DNA from: Novosphingobium sp. B 225
GTDB taxonomy: Bacteria > Pseudomonadota > Alphaproteobacteria > Sphingomonadales > Sphingomonadaceae
Direction of reading: 5' to 3'
Length of the DNA: 64,000 nucleotides
Assembly: GCF_002198665.1 (NCBI RefSeq)
Contig: NZ_MWLM01000003.1
Location: forward strand, 62,001 to 126,000
Of this stretch, positions 34,112-42,724 are shown piece by piece (the stretch's first letter is position 1; the number at the start of each line of letters is the position of its first letter). The notes below the pieces were generated by a model, which was not told the DNA's origin, did no database searches, and worked only from the letters and a program-made list of their open reading frames with translations. A program made the position numbers and the translations under genes.

Positions 34112-36664
34112 ATGCGACGTGTCCGGACAACCCTGTTTGGCGGCGCAGGGCAACGTCCAGCGCGGCGCGAATGCCGCGCCGCCGCCTGGAGCTGGGTTCT
34201 TGCTCTGCTTATCCTCGCCGGCCGGCCGGCCTTTGCGGCACCGCCACCTGGCTTTGAGGCCCTGGCAGGTCCCGAACAGGCTGTGGTCGACCTCTATCTC
34301 GCAGATCGGCGACTTGGTACGGCGCAAATAACGAGCTTCAATGGCGCGCTCTCATTCGAGCAGCCGCAGGCCGTGCTCGCGTTGCTCCCCAAGCTGCGAG
34401 ATCCGGCCAGAGTGCTGGAGTTGCTTTCTGGTCGGCAGTTTCCCGCCAACAGCCAGCTTGTCTGCACTCCAGGGGCCGACCGCACCAGCTGCGAACAGCT
34501 CCGGCCCGCCGAGATCGGCGTGATCTTCGATCGCGATCACTTCATTCTGCGGGTCTATATCAGTCCGGAGCTACTGGCCGAAGAGCGCAGCGCTTCGCGG
34601 ACATTCCTGAAAGATCCGGAGCGCAGGCTAGGCCTCTTGGCGAATACGAGCGCCTATCTCTCGGGCATGTCGGGCGGCCCGCAGACGATCAATCTCGACA
34701 GCCGGATGCTGGCCGGGTTCGGTGCCGCGCGGCTGCGCAGTGAAATGACCTTGTCGAGCCGGTATGGCTGGAAAGCCGAGACTCTGGCTGCAGAGCTCGA
34801 CCGGCCTGGCTGGCGCTACACCGCCGGCCTGTTTGCCAGCCACCCGGGACTTATGATCGGTCGGCGTCGGGTGCTTGGCGCGGCCGTTACGACCCAGATC
34901 GATACTCGCGCGGACCGCGATCAATTGATCGGCACCCCACTGGCTGTCTTCCTCGAACAGCGCTCGCGGGTCGATGTGAGCCGTGACGGCCGGATCATCG
35001 CCACCCGGATTTTCGAAGCGGGCAATCAGGTTCTTGACACCAGCACCTTCGCAGAAGGGGCTTATGAGCTGGAGCTTCGCATCACGGGAGCCAATGGCAG
35101 CGTCAAAACCGAGCAGCGATTTTTCACGAAGATGGGTAATCGCAGGGCAGATTCGGGCACATCACTTTACGCGCTCGCAGGCCTCCTTGCCGATGATCAG
35201 CATGGCACGCCCTTCACCGTGCGCAAGGTGCCTTTCGCCCAGACTGGCGGTGCCTGGGCCCTGTCGCGCCGGACATGGGTCGATCTGTCTTTGTCAGCAA
35301 CAAACAAGACCTCGACCGCAGAGCTGGGGATCGTGCACTATGGAAAATTCCTGGTCGCACGCGCAGGCGGCGCGCTCAGCTCGCGGCGCGATGCCGGTGC
35401 GTTTCTGCAGATCTCTTCCTACGGCAGCAGCAAGCTGAACTTCAATTTCGACCTAAGAGCCGTCAAGCGCTCGGGCCAGTCGCCTGCTCCGGCAATCGCC
35501 CCGCCAGCTGCACTGGCATCCGGGGTCAGCATCACTTCCTCGAGTGCCGATCCGTGGCTCAGTTTTTCGACCCATTCGTTTGTGCAGGCAAACAGCACCC
35601 TGACTTACAATCTCGGACTCGGCCAGTTCCGCCTTGCTGCGAACCTGCGCAAGGACGCCAACAGCCCGGTCGATTTTGACCTCGGACCAAGCCTGCGGTG
35701 GGACATTGTGAAACGCAGCGGAATGCAGCTGACCTTCCAGACGGACGGCCATATCTCGCGCAGCCGGCGTTCGCTCTACGCGGGCTTCACTCTCCAGCTC
35801 TTTTCGCGCAATTCGTCGGTTCAAGGCTGGGTCGGCGGCCGTGGGACCAGTGCTTCGGCAAGCGATGCCGCGCGCCTGGTTGCTGGGATCTCAGGCTCAA
35901 GCACACTTGTCAGCGATGAGCGGGAGCTCGAACTGGGCGGCTCGCTGGAGCGGAACGATCAGCAGGTCGCCCTTGCTCTCAATGCCAAGCTGCAAACCAA
36001 GCCGGTTACCGTGGATGCGCAAATGATAAAGGGCTTCGGTGGGGCAGGCGCACCCTTGCAATACAGCCTCGGCCTGCAATCGGTCCTGGCCATGGCCGGG
36101 CGAAGCGTCGGCCTCAGCAACGCAGCGAGCGGCGACGGCGCGCTGATGGTTGCCATCAGCGAGCGGAGCAAAACCGGTCAGTTCGAAGTTCTCGTCAATG
36201 AGATTCCCTCAGGCTTGGTGAGCGCAGGTGCGCGCAAACTGATCGTGCTGCCGGCCTATCGCGCCTACGACGTCCGACTGAGGCCGACTGGAACCGTAAG
36301 GGTCCAGGCCGACGCCAACAGTTACGAAGTGACGATTTTCCCTGGCACCGTATCCAGCCTCAAATGGCAAGCGAGCGCGGTCACCCCGGTATTTGGCCGC
36401 TTGACGGGCAGCGATGGCCATCCGCTCGCCAATGCAATTGTCCGGCTCGGCTCCCTCGCGGTCCAGACTGACGACAGGGGCTATTTCCAGATCGAAGCGG
36501 AGCCTGGTGCCGAACTGAACGTCAGCATGGCAGGCCGATCGAACTGCAAGGTTGTTCTTCCGCGCGAATTCGATAAGGGGCCTTACGTAAGACTGGGTAC
36601 CCGAATTTGCGGTCCCGATCTCACAGTGCGGCAACGACCGGCGGTCATTGCCGCTGTTGAATAG
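34112..36664 (+). CDS. Outer membrane usher (CS1/TcfC-like)
   Basis: An 850-residue exported protein with a signal peptide of about 48 residues. It is an outer-membrane fimbrial usher of the alternate (CS1/TcfC) type rather than the FimD type, judged from DLYLADRRLGTAQI at the N-terminus, the plug-like SRDGRIIATRIFEAGNQVLDTSTFAEGAYELELRI (about 290-325) and the C-terminal carboxypeptidase-like LTGSDGHPLANAIVRLGS. The beta barrel fills the middle. The ATG at 34112 follows the stop of the subunit gene by two bases. It exports the small subunits with the chaperone encoded next. Confidence 0.85.
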   Translation: MRRVRTTLFGGAGQRPARRECRAAAWSWVLALLILAGRPAFAAPPPGFEALAGPEQAVVDLYLADRRLGTAQITSFNGALSFEQPQAVLALLPKLRDPARVLELLSGRQFPANSQLVCTPGADRTSCEQLRPAEIGVIFDRDHFILRVYISPELLAEERSASRTFLKDPERRLGLLANTSAYLSGMSGGPQTINLDSRMLAGFGAARLRSEMTLSSRYGWKAETLAAELDRPGWRYTAGLFASHPGLMIGRRRVLGAAVTTQIDTRADRDQLIGTPLAVFLEQRSRVDVSRDGRIIATRIFEAGNQVLDTSTFAEGAYELELRITGANGSVKTEQRFFTKMGNRRADSGTSLYALAGLLADDQHGTPFTVRKVPFAQTGGAWALSRRTWVDLSLSATNKTSTAELGIVHYGKFLVARAGGALSSRRDAGAFLQISSYGSSKLNFNFDLRAVKRSGQSPAPAIAPPAALASGVSITSSSADPWLSFSTHSFVQANSTLTYNLGLGQFRLAANLRKDANSPVDFDLGPSLRWDIVKRSGMQLTFQTDGHISRSRRSLYAGFTLQLFSRNSSVQGWVGGRGTSASASDAARLVAGISGSSTLVSDERELELGGSLERNDQQVALALNAKLQTKPVTVDAQMIKGFGGAGAPLQYSLGLQSVLAMAGRSVGLSNAASGDGALMVAISERSKTGQFEVLVNEIPSGLVSAGARKLIVLPAYRAYDVRLRPTGTVRVQADANSYEVTIFPGTVSSLKWQASAVTPVFGRLTGSDGHPLANAIVRLGSLAVQTDDRGYFQIEAEPGAELNVSMAGRSNCKVVLPREFDKGPYVRLGTRICGPDLTVRQRPAVIAAVE

Positions 36665-36699
36665 GTCCGCTTGAGCGGGACGATAGACAGAGCGAGTAG

Positions 36700-37404
36700 A
36701 TGATGAAGCAAAACGGGTCTGGTGTGAAACGCTTGTGCCTGGCGCTCACTTTGTCCGGTGCCTTGCTTCCTGGCATGGCCTCGGCTGATATTGTCCTGAG
36801 CCAGGTCATCGTCGACTTTCAGGCAGGCGAGCAGGACTACCGTGATATCGAGATCTGGAATGCTGGCACCTTGCGCGCCTATGTCACGGTCGAGGCGGAC
36901 CAGATCCTCGAGCCAGGTCTCCCCGATGAGCGGCGCGTACATGAGCCGGACCCGGAAAAGGCCGGCATCCTGGTAAGCCCGCAGCGGCTTGTTCTCGAAC
37001 CGGAGCAGCGCCGGATTATCCGGATTGCGGCCATTGCTCCGCGCGATCATGCCGAGCGCATTTACAGGGTAGCGGTCAAGCCTGTCGCCGGAGATCTGGG
37101 CGAGCGCCCGACTGGCCTCAAAGTCCTGCTCGGCTATGATATGCTTGTGCTGGTCAGAGCCGATACCAAGAGCGGGGAGGTCAAGGCCACCCGCGACAGG
37201 CAAACGCTGGTGTTCGAAAATTTCAGCAACGCAGCCCAGGAGATCTTCGACGGCAAACAATGCGCGCCGTCCACCAACCAGTGCACCGATCTTCCTTCGA
37301 CCCGGCTCTATCCGCACGCCCGCTGGAGCGTTGCCCTGCCCGGCTCAGGTCAGGTCGAATACAGCCTTTCGGACGGAAAATCAGTCGTCCGGCGTTCCTA
37401 TTAG
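36700..37404 (+). CDS. Periplasmic fimbrial chaperone
   Basis: A 234-residue exported protein with a signal peptide ending GMASA. The first domain has the immunoglobulin-like chaperone pattern DIVLSQVIVDFQAGEQDYRDIEIWNAGTLRAYVTVEADQI and later LVSPQRLVLEPEQRRIIRI (about residues 85-105), the strand that carries the usher-facing basic residues. The second domain ends in a beta-rich segment. It lies 35 bases after the usher stop and completes the subunit-subunit-usher-chaperone set. Confidence 0.85.
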   Translation: MMKQNGSGVKRLCLALTLSGALLPGMASADIVLSQVIVDFQAGEQDYRDIEIWNAGTLRAYVTVEADQILEPGLPDERRVHEPDPEKAGILVSPQRLVLEPEQRRIIRIAAIAPRDHAERIYRVAVKPVAGDLGERPTGLKVLLGYDMLVLVRADTKSGEVKATRDRQTLVFENFSNAAQEIFDGKQCAPSTNQCTDLPSTRLYPHARWSVALPGSGQVEYSLSDGKSVVRRSY

Positions 37405-37973
37405 CGACCGGCGCCCACTGCGCGGTCCGTGTTGGCTATGGATGCCATCCCGGCTCGGGCGCCATGATCGTCTTTAGGTGAAGCCTAGCTGTGCCAGAGG
37501 GCTGCCGGGTGTGATGCAAAACGCAGCCACACCGATCTTCGCCAGCCATGGCTGCACTGAAATTACCATTGTTTCCGTGCCATAGTCTTACCCTATGCGC
37601 GCCGACGGACCATGGGGGCGAGCATCTCGACCAGTGCTGAGAGCACATCCTCACTGTTTGGGGTGGCAGGCAAATGGCAGGGCATTAACCGGTAGGGCCA
37701 CATTGAGGCTTACCGTCAGAGCCGGCCGCATTGGCAGCAGGCACGAGCTGCTCCAGGTGACCGCTCATGCTGCCGGGCCCGACCTGCATCGCCTCGACCG
37801 CGATTGCCTTCAATCTGAGTACCTGCCCGCAATGATACGAGCGCCAGGATTGTCATTCAGGTGCTCAAGTCCTTGCCGGTGCAAGGGCAGCGCAAAGGCA
37901 GTGCAAGCGAAAGGGCCGCACCCGCGCTGCGGATGCGGCCCTTGCTGTTCATCCGTCCGAAGACGGGTGCACG
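37405..37973. other. Intergenic, no gene recognised
   Basis: About 570 bases between the convergent chaperone and DUF4402 genes. The only clear element is the terminator hairpin at 37911-37943. Confidence 0.5.
37911..37943 (-). terminator. Terminator of the DUF4402 gene
   Basis: AAGGGCCGCA at 37911-37920 pairs perfectly with TGCGGCCCTT at 37934-37943. On the minus strand the stem is followed by a short T-run (CTTTCG). It lies 31 bases after the DUF4402 stop. Confidence 0.65.
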
Positions 37974-38483
37974 TTACTGGTATTCGACCGAAACGTCGAA
38001 GGTGCCGCTGTAAACGCCAGCTACCTGGGCGCTCGCCACGGTCAGCGTGCCGCCAACCGAGAAGGTCGACGAACCGGTGGTCGCATCCAGCTGGAAAGCG
38101 CCATTCGGGTTGCTGTTCCAGCCCGACAGGCTCATCGTTTCGGTGCCGCCCGAACGGGTCAGCGTAGCGGCCGAGCTCGGCAGGGTCAGCGCAACGATCG
38201 CGCCCTTGCTGCCAACCACGGTGAAAGTGGCGGGAGCACGGGTGCCGGTCGAAACCAGCGCGCCGGTCTTGGAAACGGACGAGTCAGCGTTGACGGTGAC
38301 GGTGCCGCCGGTGTTGGCAGCGATCTGGCCAAAGTCGAGCGCGGTGTCGGCGCTCACCGACAGGGTGCTGAGCACTTCCGCGGTTGCGGTCGCAGTTGCA
38401 GTCGTGGCAGCGTTAGCGGCCGAAGCAAACGACAGCACGCCCAGAGCGGCGCCGACAACAGCAAGACGAAGCGAATTACGCAT
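37974..38483 (-). CDS. DUF4402 secreted protein
   Basis: A 169-residue exported protein with a signal peptide of about 23 residues (ASAANA). The mature chain shows the DUF4402 pattern: LSTLSVSADTALDFGQIAANTGGTVTVNADSSVSKTGALV and a C-terminal VYSGTFDVSVEYQ. These proteins are thought to be pilin-like surface subunits. It is downstream of and convergent with the chaperone, so it may use the same assembly system. The ATG at 38483, the start of the signal peptide, is preferred to upstream starts. Confidence 0.8.
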   Translation of the reverse strand: MRNSLRLAVVGAALGVLSFASAANAATTATATATAEVLSTLSVSADTALDFGQIAANTGGTVTVNADSSVSKTGALVSTGTRAPATFTVVGSKGAIVALTLPSSAATLTRSGGTETMSLSGWNSNPNGAFQLDATTGSSTFSVGGTLTVASAQVAGVYSGTFDVSVEYQ

Positions 38484-38960
38484 GATAATTAGGTCCCTTC
38501 CAAGCATTCTCAATCGATGCAGCGCCGTAAAGCGCCACTGGAATGGACGGCTTGCCCCCATTCGCAGGACCCTATGTAGAACCACGGTGTTCAAACTTTA
38601 CTGCCCGGTATGGTTTACACAGCAAGGCTCAGTGTTAACTTTCCCGCTTGGCTCCGCTCTTGTCAGGTCTGGTGCACGGGGTCGCGGCTCCGCCGAACTG
38701 GCGGCCCACAAGGCAAGCTAGCTACCAGTACACCTTTGCTTCGCAGCCATCGCGCCGCGGCCAAAGGCATTCACTTATGCCGTCCCGGACCGCCGCGTAA
38801 CGCGCTGTGATTGAGGGAATAGTTCCGGGCCGCAGCGATCCAGGGAGGAAGCCCGTATAATGCCTGCCCGGCTTTGCCGACCGGCTCGACGAACCGGCTG
38901 ATCATGTTAAGCTTGTCTGCGAATGCCAGTTCGGGTTGCCCGCTGGCTGAAGGAGTCCAG
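38484..38960. other. Intergenic, no gene recognised
   Basis: About 480 bases between divergent genes. It includes TTAACTTT near 38634 and probably both promoters, but no firm site can be named. Confidence 0.4.
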
Positions 38961-39632
38961 ATGTTCAGACGTGACCGCATGCGCGCACTCATGGAAGCGC
39001 AACGCATCTCGCAAAGTGAAATGGCTCGGCGGGTCGGCGTGACGCCAACCAGTATCTGGCGCTTGCTCCAGCAGGAAACCAGGAGCACGCAGAGTCTGGC
39101 AAAGATTGCCCGTGTTCTCTCCACGACCACGGACTACCTGATGGGGCAGACTGACGACCCGGATCCGGCCGGAATGCGCTATGATTCACCGGCAGTCCTG
39201 CAGGACAGCGCCCAATCCCCGAATGATCTCGTCAAGATCGATCCGATCGAGGCAATGCTGGTCTCGAAATCGCTAATAGTCCAGCGGGAGGAAATCCCGG
39301 ATCCGATTGTCATCATGCGCTCGCAACTGCACAGGTACTCCAAGGCACCGACCAATCTGATCTATTACATGGATAACCTGGGGGAGACGATGTCCCCCAC
39401 GATCCAATCCGCGGACCTGGTGCTGATCGATACGGCCCAGATCCATGTGAAGCGAGGGGGACAGGTCTGGGCCTGCATATCGGGCAGCACCCCCTTCCTT
39501 GCCCGCCTGCGCCATATGCCCGAGGCGGGCATCCGGCTGTCCTGCGACAATCCGGCGATCGCCGATGAACTGGCTCCGCGCGCGGCGGTTCGGATCATCG
39601 GCCGGGTGATCGCGCACTTTCGGGCACTTTGA
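38961..39632 (+). CDS. XRE-type regulator with degenerate S24 domain
   Basis: A 223-residue regulator. Residues 5-60 form an XRE helix-turn-helix (RISQSEMARRVGVTPTSIWRLLQQET). Residues about 130-215 form an S24-like domain: GETMSPTIQSADLVLID keeps the serine (Ser145), but the lysine of the dyad is replaced (FLARLRHM at about 179-186, where VLKRL is usual). It should bind DNA but is unlikely to self-cleave, so it may sense a ligand or be locked. The ATG at 38961 starts the HTH; upstream ATGs add unrelated residues. Confidence 0.8.
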   Translation: MFRRDRMRALMEAQRISQSEMARRVGVTPTSIWRLLQQETRSTQSLAKIARVLSTTTDYLMGQTDDPDPAGMRYDSPAVLQDSAQSPNDLVKIDPIEAMLVSKSLIVQREEIPDPIVIMRSQLHRYSKAPTNLIYYMDNLGETMSPTIQSADLVLIDTAQIHVKRGGQVWACISGSTPFLARLRHMPEAGIRLSCDNPAIADELAPRAAVRIIGRVIAHFRAL

Positions 39633-39724
39633 TAGGGTTCCCTGTCCGCTGCACAGCCGCTTCACGGCTGGCGATCGGCTTGCAAGGCGCGGTCAAGCGC
39701 GGCGGAATGTCCGTTCCCGCACCA

Positions 39725-39922
39725 TCAATTTGGAGGGCCAACCTCCTCGATCCGGCAATGAATCGCCTCAACCGCCCGATCGATATGTTCGGCAGCGATA
39801 TGCAGGTTTGCCGTACCCACGCTTTTCTGCAGACGGGCCGGATAGCGCAGCCCCTCGGCACAAGCGATCAAGTCGGCGTGCAGCTGGCGCAAGAGCCTGC
39901 TCGTTTCTTTCTGGCCAGCCAT
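39725..39922 (-). CDS. Hypothetical protein
   Basis: A 65-residue helical protein with no transmembrane segment. Sequence QKETSRLLRQLHADLIACAEGLRYPARLQKSVGTANLHIAAEHIDRAVEAIHC looks natural but I do not recognise it. It is flanked by the S24-like regulator and an IS5 remnant. Confidence 0.35.
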   Translation of the reverse strand: MAGQKETSRLLRQLHADLIACAEGLRYPARLQKSVGTANLHIAAEHIDRAVEAIHCRIEEVGPPN

Positions 39923-40002
39923 CGCTAGGCTCAGGACCTCTTAGACCGCTTGCATGAGGCATGATTGGTTGATTCAACGCCAGCGTCAAGGAGCTGCTGG
40001 CG

Positions 40003-40756
40003 ATGGATGTTCCGTTTGTGTTGAGCGAGGCGCAGATGCGCAGGATCGAGCCGTTTTTCCCGCTTGCGCATGGCATTCCGAGGGTCGATGACCGCCGGAC
40101 CGTTTCGGGCATCGCCAACGTGATCAAGCACCGGTGATGTGGCGCGATGCGCCCAAAAGCTACGGGCCGCACAAGACGATCTACAACCGCTTTGTCCGTT
40201 GGAGCCGGCTGGGCGTGTTCAGCCGCATCTTCGCCGAGCTGGAGGGCAAGGCCGGCGAACCCGACCGGATCATGATCGACGCCACCCATTTGAAGGCGCA
40301 CCGCACCGCGCCAAGTCTCCTAAAGGGGGGGCTTTTCCCAGACGTATCGGGCGCACCAAAGGCGAGCTGACTTCCAAGCTCCACGCCGTTTGCGACGGCG
40401 AAGGGCGGCAAATCATCCGGCTGATCACCGAAGGGCTGATGAGCGACCGCAAGGGCGCTTTTCTGCTGCTCGACGCGCTGCCCAGGACCAAGCATCTGCT
40501 CCGCGACAAGGGCTGCGACAGCAACTGGTTCAGCGCCGCCCTGACCGAGCGCGGCATCACGCCCTGCATCCCGCCGCGCGCCAACTGCAAGGTCCAGATC
40601 GACTACGACAAGACCCTCTACACGCAGCGCCACAAGATCGAAAACGTCTTCGGCCGCATCAAGGACTGGAGGCGCATAGCCACCCGATACGACCGCTGCC
40701 CACACACCTTCCTGTTGGCAATCTCCAGCGCCGCTACCATCTGCTCCTTGTTGTAA
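40003..40756 (+). pseudogene. Frameshifted IS5-family transposase
   Basis: Three consecutive frames give a near-complete IS5-family transposase: MDVPFVLSEAQMRRIEPFFPLAHGIPRVDDRR from 40003, MWRDAPKSYGPHKTIYNRFVRWSRLGVF from 40134, and GRTKGELTSKLHAVCDG to YTQRHKIENVFGRIKDWRRIATRYD, ending at 40756. A one-base loss near 40130-40135 puts the first part out of frame and leads to TGA. The second shift, at the AAAGGGGGGG run near 40322-40330, could be programmed. The first break makes the copy inactive. Confidence 0.8.
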
Positions 40757-40783
40757 TCCATGATTCCTGAGTCTGGCGGCAGC

Positions 40784-41020
40784 CTAGTCTTCATCGCAGA
40801 GTTTGCTCTGTACGGCCTCGATGACCCGGTCATACAACCTGGGTGCCAGTGCCCCGTAGTCACCCTCGTCGACTGCGACGAACCCCGCTTCATCGTCGGT
40901 CAGAACGTATTGAGTAAAGTAGCTGTGGTAGGACCGGGCATGGGCCCGATCCAGCGCGGCCAGGTACGCTGCCTGGTCAAATTCTGGCGGCATGGACGAA
41001 TGGACAGTAACTACGATCAT
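40784..41020 (-). CDS. Hypothetical plasmid protein
   Basis: A 78-residue acidic protein with an excellent ribosome site (GGAG seven bases before the ATG). The product MIVVTVHSSMPPEFDQAAYLAALDRAHARSY and the later DDEAGFVAVDEGDYGALAPRLYDRVIEAVQ look like a real small soluble protein. No family is recognised. It is divergent from the gene at 41346, and the 325-base gap contains a near-perfect palindrome. Confidence 0.6.
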   Translation of the reverse strand: MIVVTVHSSMPPEFDQAAYLAALDRAHARSYHSYFTQYVLTDDEAGFVAVDEGDYGALAPRLYDRVIEAVQSKLCDED

Positions 41021-41134
41021 GGCAAGTCTCCTGATGTTCGATGCTTCGCATCAGGGGCGTTTGCGATGGTGGCGACGGGACGGGTCAGGGACCGTGTGGG
41101 ACACGCGGCCGCGTTAGCGGCGAAGGGGGCAACG

Positions 41135-41165
41135 ATTTTTCTCGCGGCGCAGCCGCGATAAAAAT
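41135..41165. promoter_or_regulatory. 31-bp palindrome between divergent genes
   Basis: ATTTTTCTCGCGGC at 41135-41148 and GCCGCGATAAAAAT at 41152-41165 are inverted repeats with one mismatch and a three-base loop. The T-run precedes and the A-run follows the stem on both strands, the opposite of a terminator, so it is more likely an operator or protein-binding site. Confidence 0.45.
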
Positions 41166-41345
41166 GGTGGGGCCCCGTCGTCCTTGATGCGGCCCCCAAG
41201 CCGCCATCACACTCGGCCTTCTCGCGAGAGAGCCCTCCCCCTCTCCGGATCGCACGCACTTTTCCAACAAACCGTTTTCCTACAAGCGCCCGACCTGCAA
41301 AAACGCCCAGCAGGAGGGGACCAACGGCCAACGAAAGGTAAGTCT

Positions 41346-41588
41346 ATGGCCCGGTCCAAAGTGAGCGCACGCGATGCGCTGTTGAAGGTGCAGCGCCAAC
41401 GCGAAGAGCTCGCGGCCGAGGAGACGAGGTTGCGTGAAAGTGCAGCGACCGAACTCGGCAGGGTACTGCTCGAATGCGGTGCAGAGACGTTTGAGCCAGC
41501 GCAGTTCAGGCAGTTGATGCGTCAGTTGGCGACTCTGGGGATCGACGAGAGCCTCAAACGCCTAGCCTCCCCGTCCAAAGCGTCCTGA
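41346..41588 (+). CDS. Small helical protein (DUF6437-like)
   Basis: An 80-residue coiled-coil-like protein (MARSKVSARDALLKVQRQREELAAEETRLRESAATELGRVLLECGAE). It resembles sphingomonad plasmid proteins I recall as DUF6437; function unknown. The ATG at 41346 is preferred because upstream in-frame codons lie in the palindrome-bearing intergenic DNA. A strong hairpin follows the stop directly. Confidence 0.55.
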   Translation: MARSKVSARDALLKVQRQREELAAEETRLRESAATELGRVLLECGAETFEPAQFRQLMRQLATLGIDESLKRLASPSKAS

Positions 41589-41625
41589 GGCGGGCACGCG
41601 GGGTTCGATGCCCCGCGCGCCCGCC
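41589..41625 (+). terminator. Hairpin after the DUF6437-like gene
   Basis: GGCGGGCACGCGGGG at 41589-41603 pairs with CCCCGCGCGCCCGCC at 41611-41625 with one mismatch and a seven-base loop, starting at the first base after the stop. No T-run follows on the + strand. Confidence 0.55.
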
Positions 41626-41645
41626 ATGGCCCCTGGACAGGCAAA

Positions 41646-41673
41646 GGCCCCGGCGGCTCGCACCGCCGGGGCC
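41646..41673 (-). terminator. Terminator of ssb-2
   Basis: GGCCCCGGCGG at 41646-41656 and CCGCCGGGGCC at 41663-41673 form a perfect 11-base stem with a six-base loop. On the minus strand it is followed by a short T-run (GGCCTTTG), 25 bases past the ssb-2 stop. Confidence 0.65.
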
Positions 41674-41697
41674 TCACTCCGATCGATGGACTGCGCT

Positions 41698-42084
41698 TCA
41701 GTCTTCGATGTCGGGGGCACCTTCGTGGTCACCCGGGCGCCCCTTGGTGAGGAAGTCGACTTTGTCTGCGATGATCTCGCAGCCGTAGCGCTTGGTGCCG
41801 CTCTGGTCTTCCCACTGGGTGTAGTGGATGCGCCCTTCGACGGTTACCAGCTGGCCTTTGGTGCAGTATTTGGCGACGTTCTGACCGAGACCATTGAAGC
41901 AGGTGACGCGGTGAAATTCGCTATCTTTGGCGGTGTAGCCGTTTTCATCCTTGAAGGTCTTGCCCTCTTTGCGGGCAGGCCGGTCGGTAACGAGCGAGAT
42001 CGAGGTGATGTTGGTACCGCCGCCGGTGGTGCGGGTTTCGGGATCGCGGGCGATACGGCCGACGAGAATAACGAGATTGGTCAT
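41698..42084 (-). CDS. ssb: Single-stranded DNA-binding protein (copy 2)
   Basis: A 128-residue SSB with one OB fold: MTNLVILVGRIARDPETRTTGGGTNITSISLVTDRPARK, then SEFHRVTCFNGLGQNVAKYCTKGQLVTVEGRIHYTQWEDQSGTKRYGCEII. The acidic C-terminal end (GAPDIED) differs from the basic tail of SSB copy 1. The start is the ATG directly at the OB fold. It is one of two plasmid SSB genes in the window and shares its structured leader with ssb-1 and the DUF2493 gene. Confidence 0.93.
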   Translation of the reverse strand: MTNLVILVGRIARDPETRTTGGGTNITSISLVTDRPARKEGKTFKDENGYTAKDSEFHRVTCFNGLGQNVAKYCTKGQLVTVEGRIHYTQWEDQSGTKRYGCEIIADKVDFLTKGRPGDHEGAPDIED

Positions 42085-42161
42085 TGCACTTCTCCTGATC
42101 GAGCAATCCGGGGTGATCCCGGCTGCGAACCCAAGTGAAGAAGCGGCCCCCGGGCGAACGC

Positions 42162-42248
42162 ACCGAAGGGGAACCTGGATATGGTCCGGGTGGTGCGGGC
42201 AGCCGCCCTTAAGGGCGGCAACACGGCCGGACCTGATCCGGGTTGCGG
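42162..42248 (-). promoter_or_regulatory. Structured leader B (ssb-2)
   Basis: + strand blocks: ACCGAAGGGGAAC at 42162-42174, GTGCGGGCAG at 42193-42202, the perfect 18-base palindrome GCCGCCCTTAAGGGCGGC at 42202-42219, CAACACGG at 42219-42226 and CCGGGTTGCGG at 42238-42248. GGTCCGG (42183-42189) pairs with CCGGACC (42227-42233). It lies about 78-164 bases upstream of the ssb-2 start. Confidence 0.65.
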
Positions 42249-42724
42249 CTCGACCGGGGGTTGTTTCAAGAGCAGGGTCGCATGAAGCCGGGTTGCAGCT
42301 GGATAGTTGAGCCGGGGTGCTGACTCGCTCCGTTCTGCGGCTCGGCATCGCCAATGCTCCCCTCATCAACGGTGCGCAGTTCATGCAACAGGCTCGGTGC
42401 CAGACCGGCCAAGTGCTCAAGACCGGGACTGAGGCAATGGAGTGGCTTACGACGACACCGAGCGGAGGTCGTTCTGGCAATGTTTGGCAGGGAGCATAGC
42501 CAATAGCGGCCCCAGCAGACCATCTCTCCTAGGAATGGCGGCCCACTCCTGCGCTCACACGAGCGTTGTCCGTGAGGGTCAATGCAGAATCGCCTGAGGC
42601 AAGTCACTCGACTAGAACGGGCAGAAGACGCCGCTGATATGTGCAGACGTTCCCGGCAATCATTGGACCTGCGCCCGGGCGAATGGCCAGGTCTCAGCGC
42701 TTCATAAACCTGAGGGACATTTTC
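42249..42724. other. Intergenic, no gene recognised
   Basis: About 475 bases between the divergent ssb-2 leader and the HU-1 gene. Short open frames in it overlap antisense DNA and are not convincing. Confidence 0.4.
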
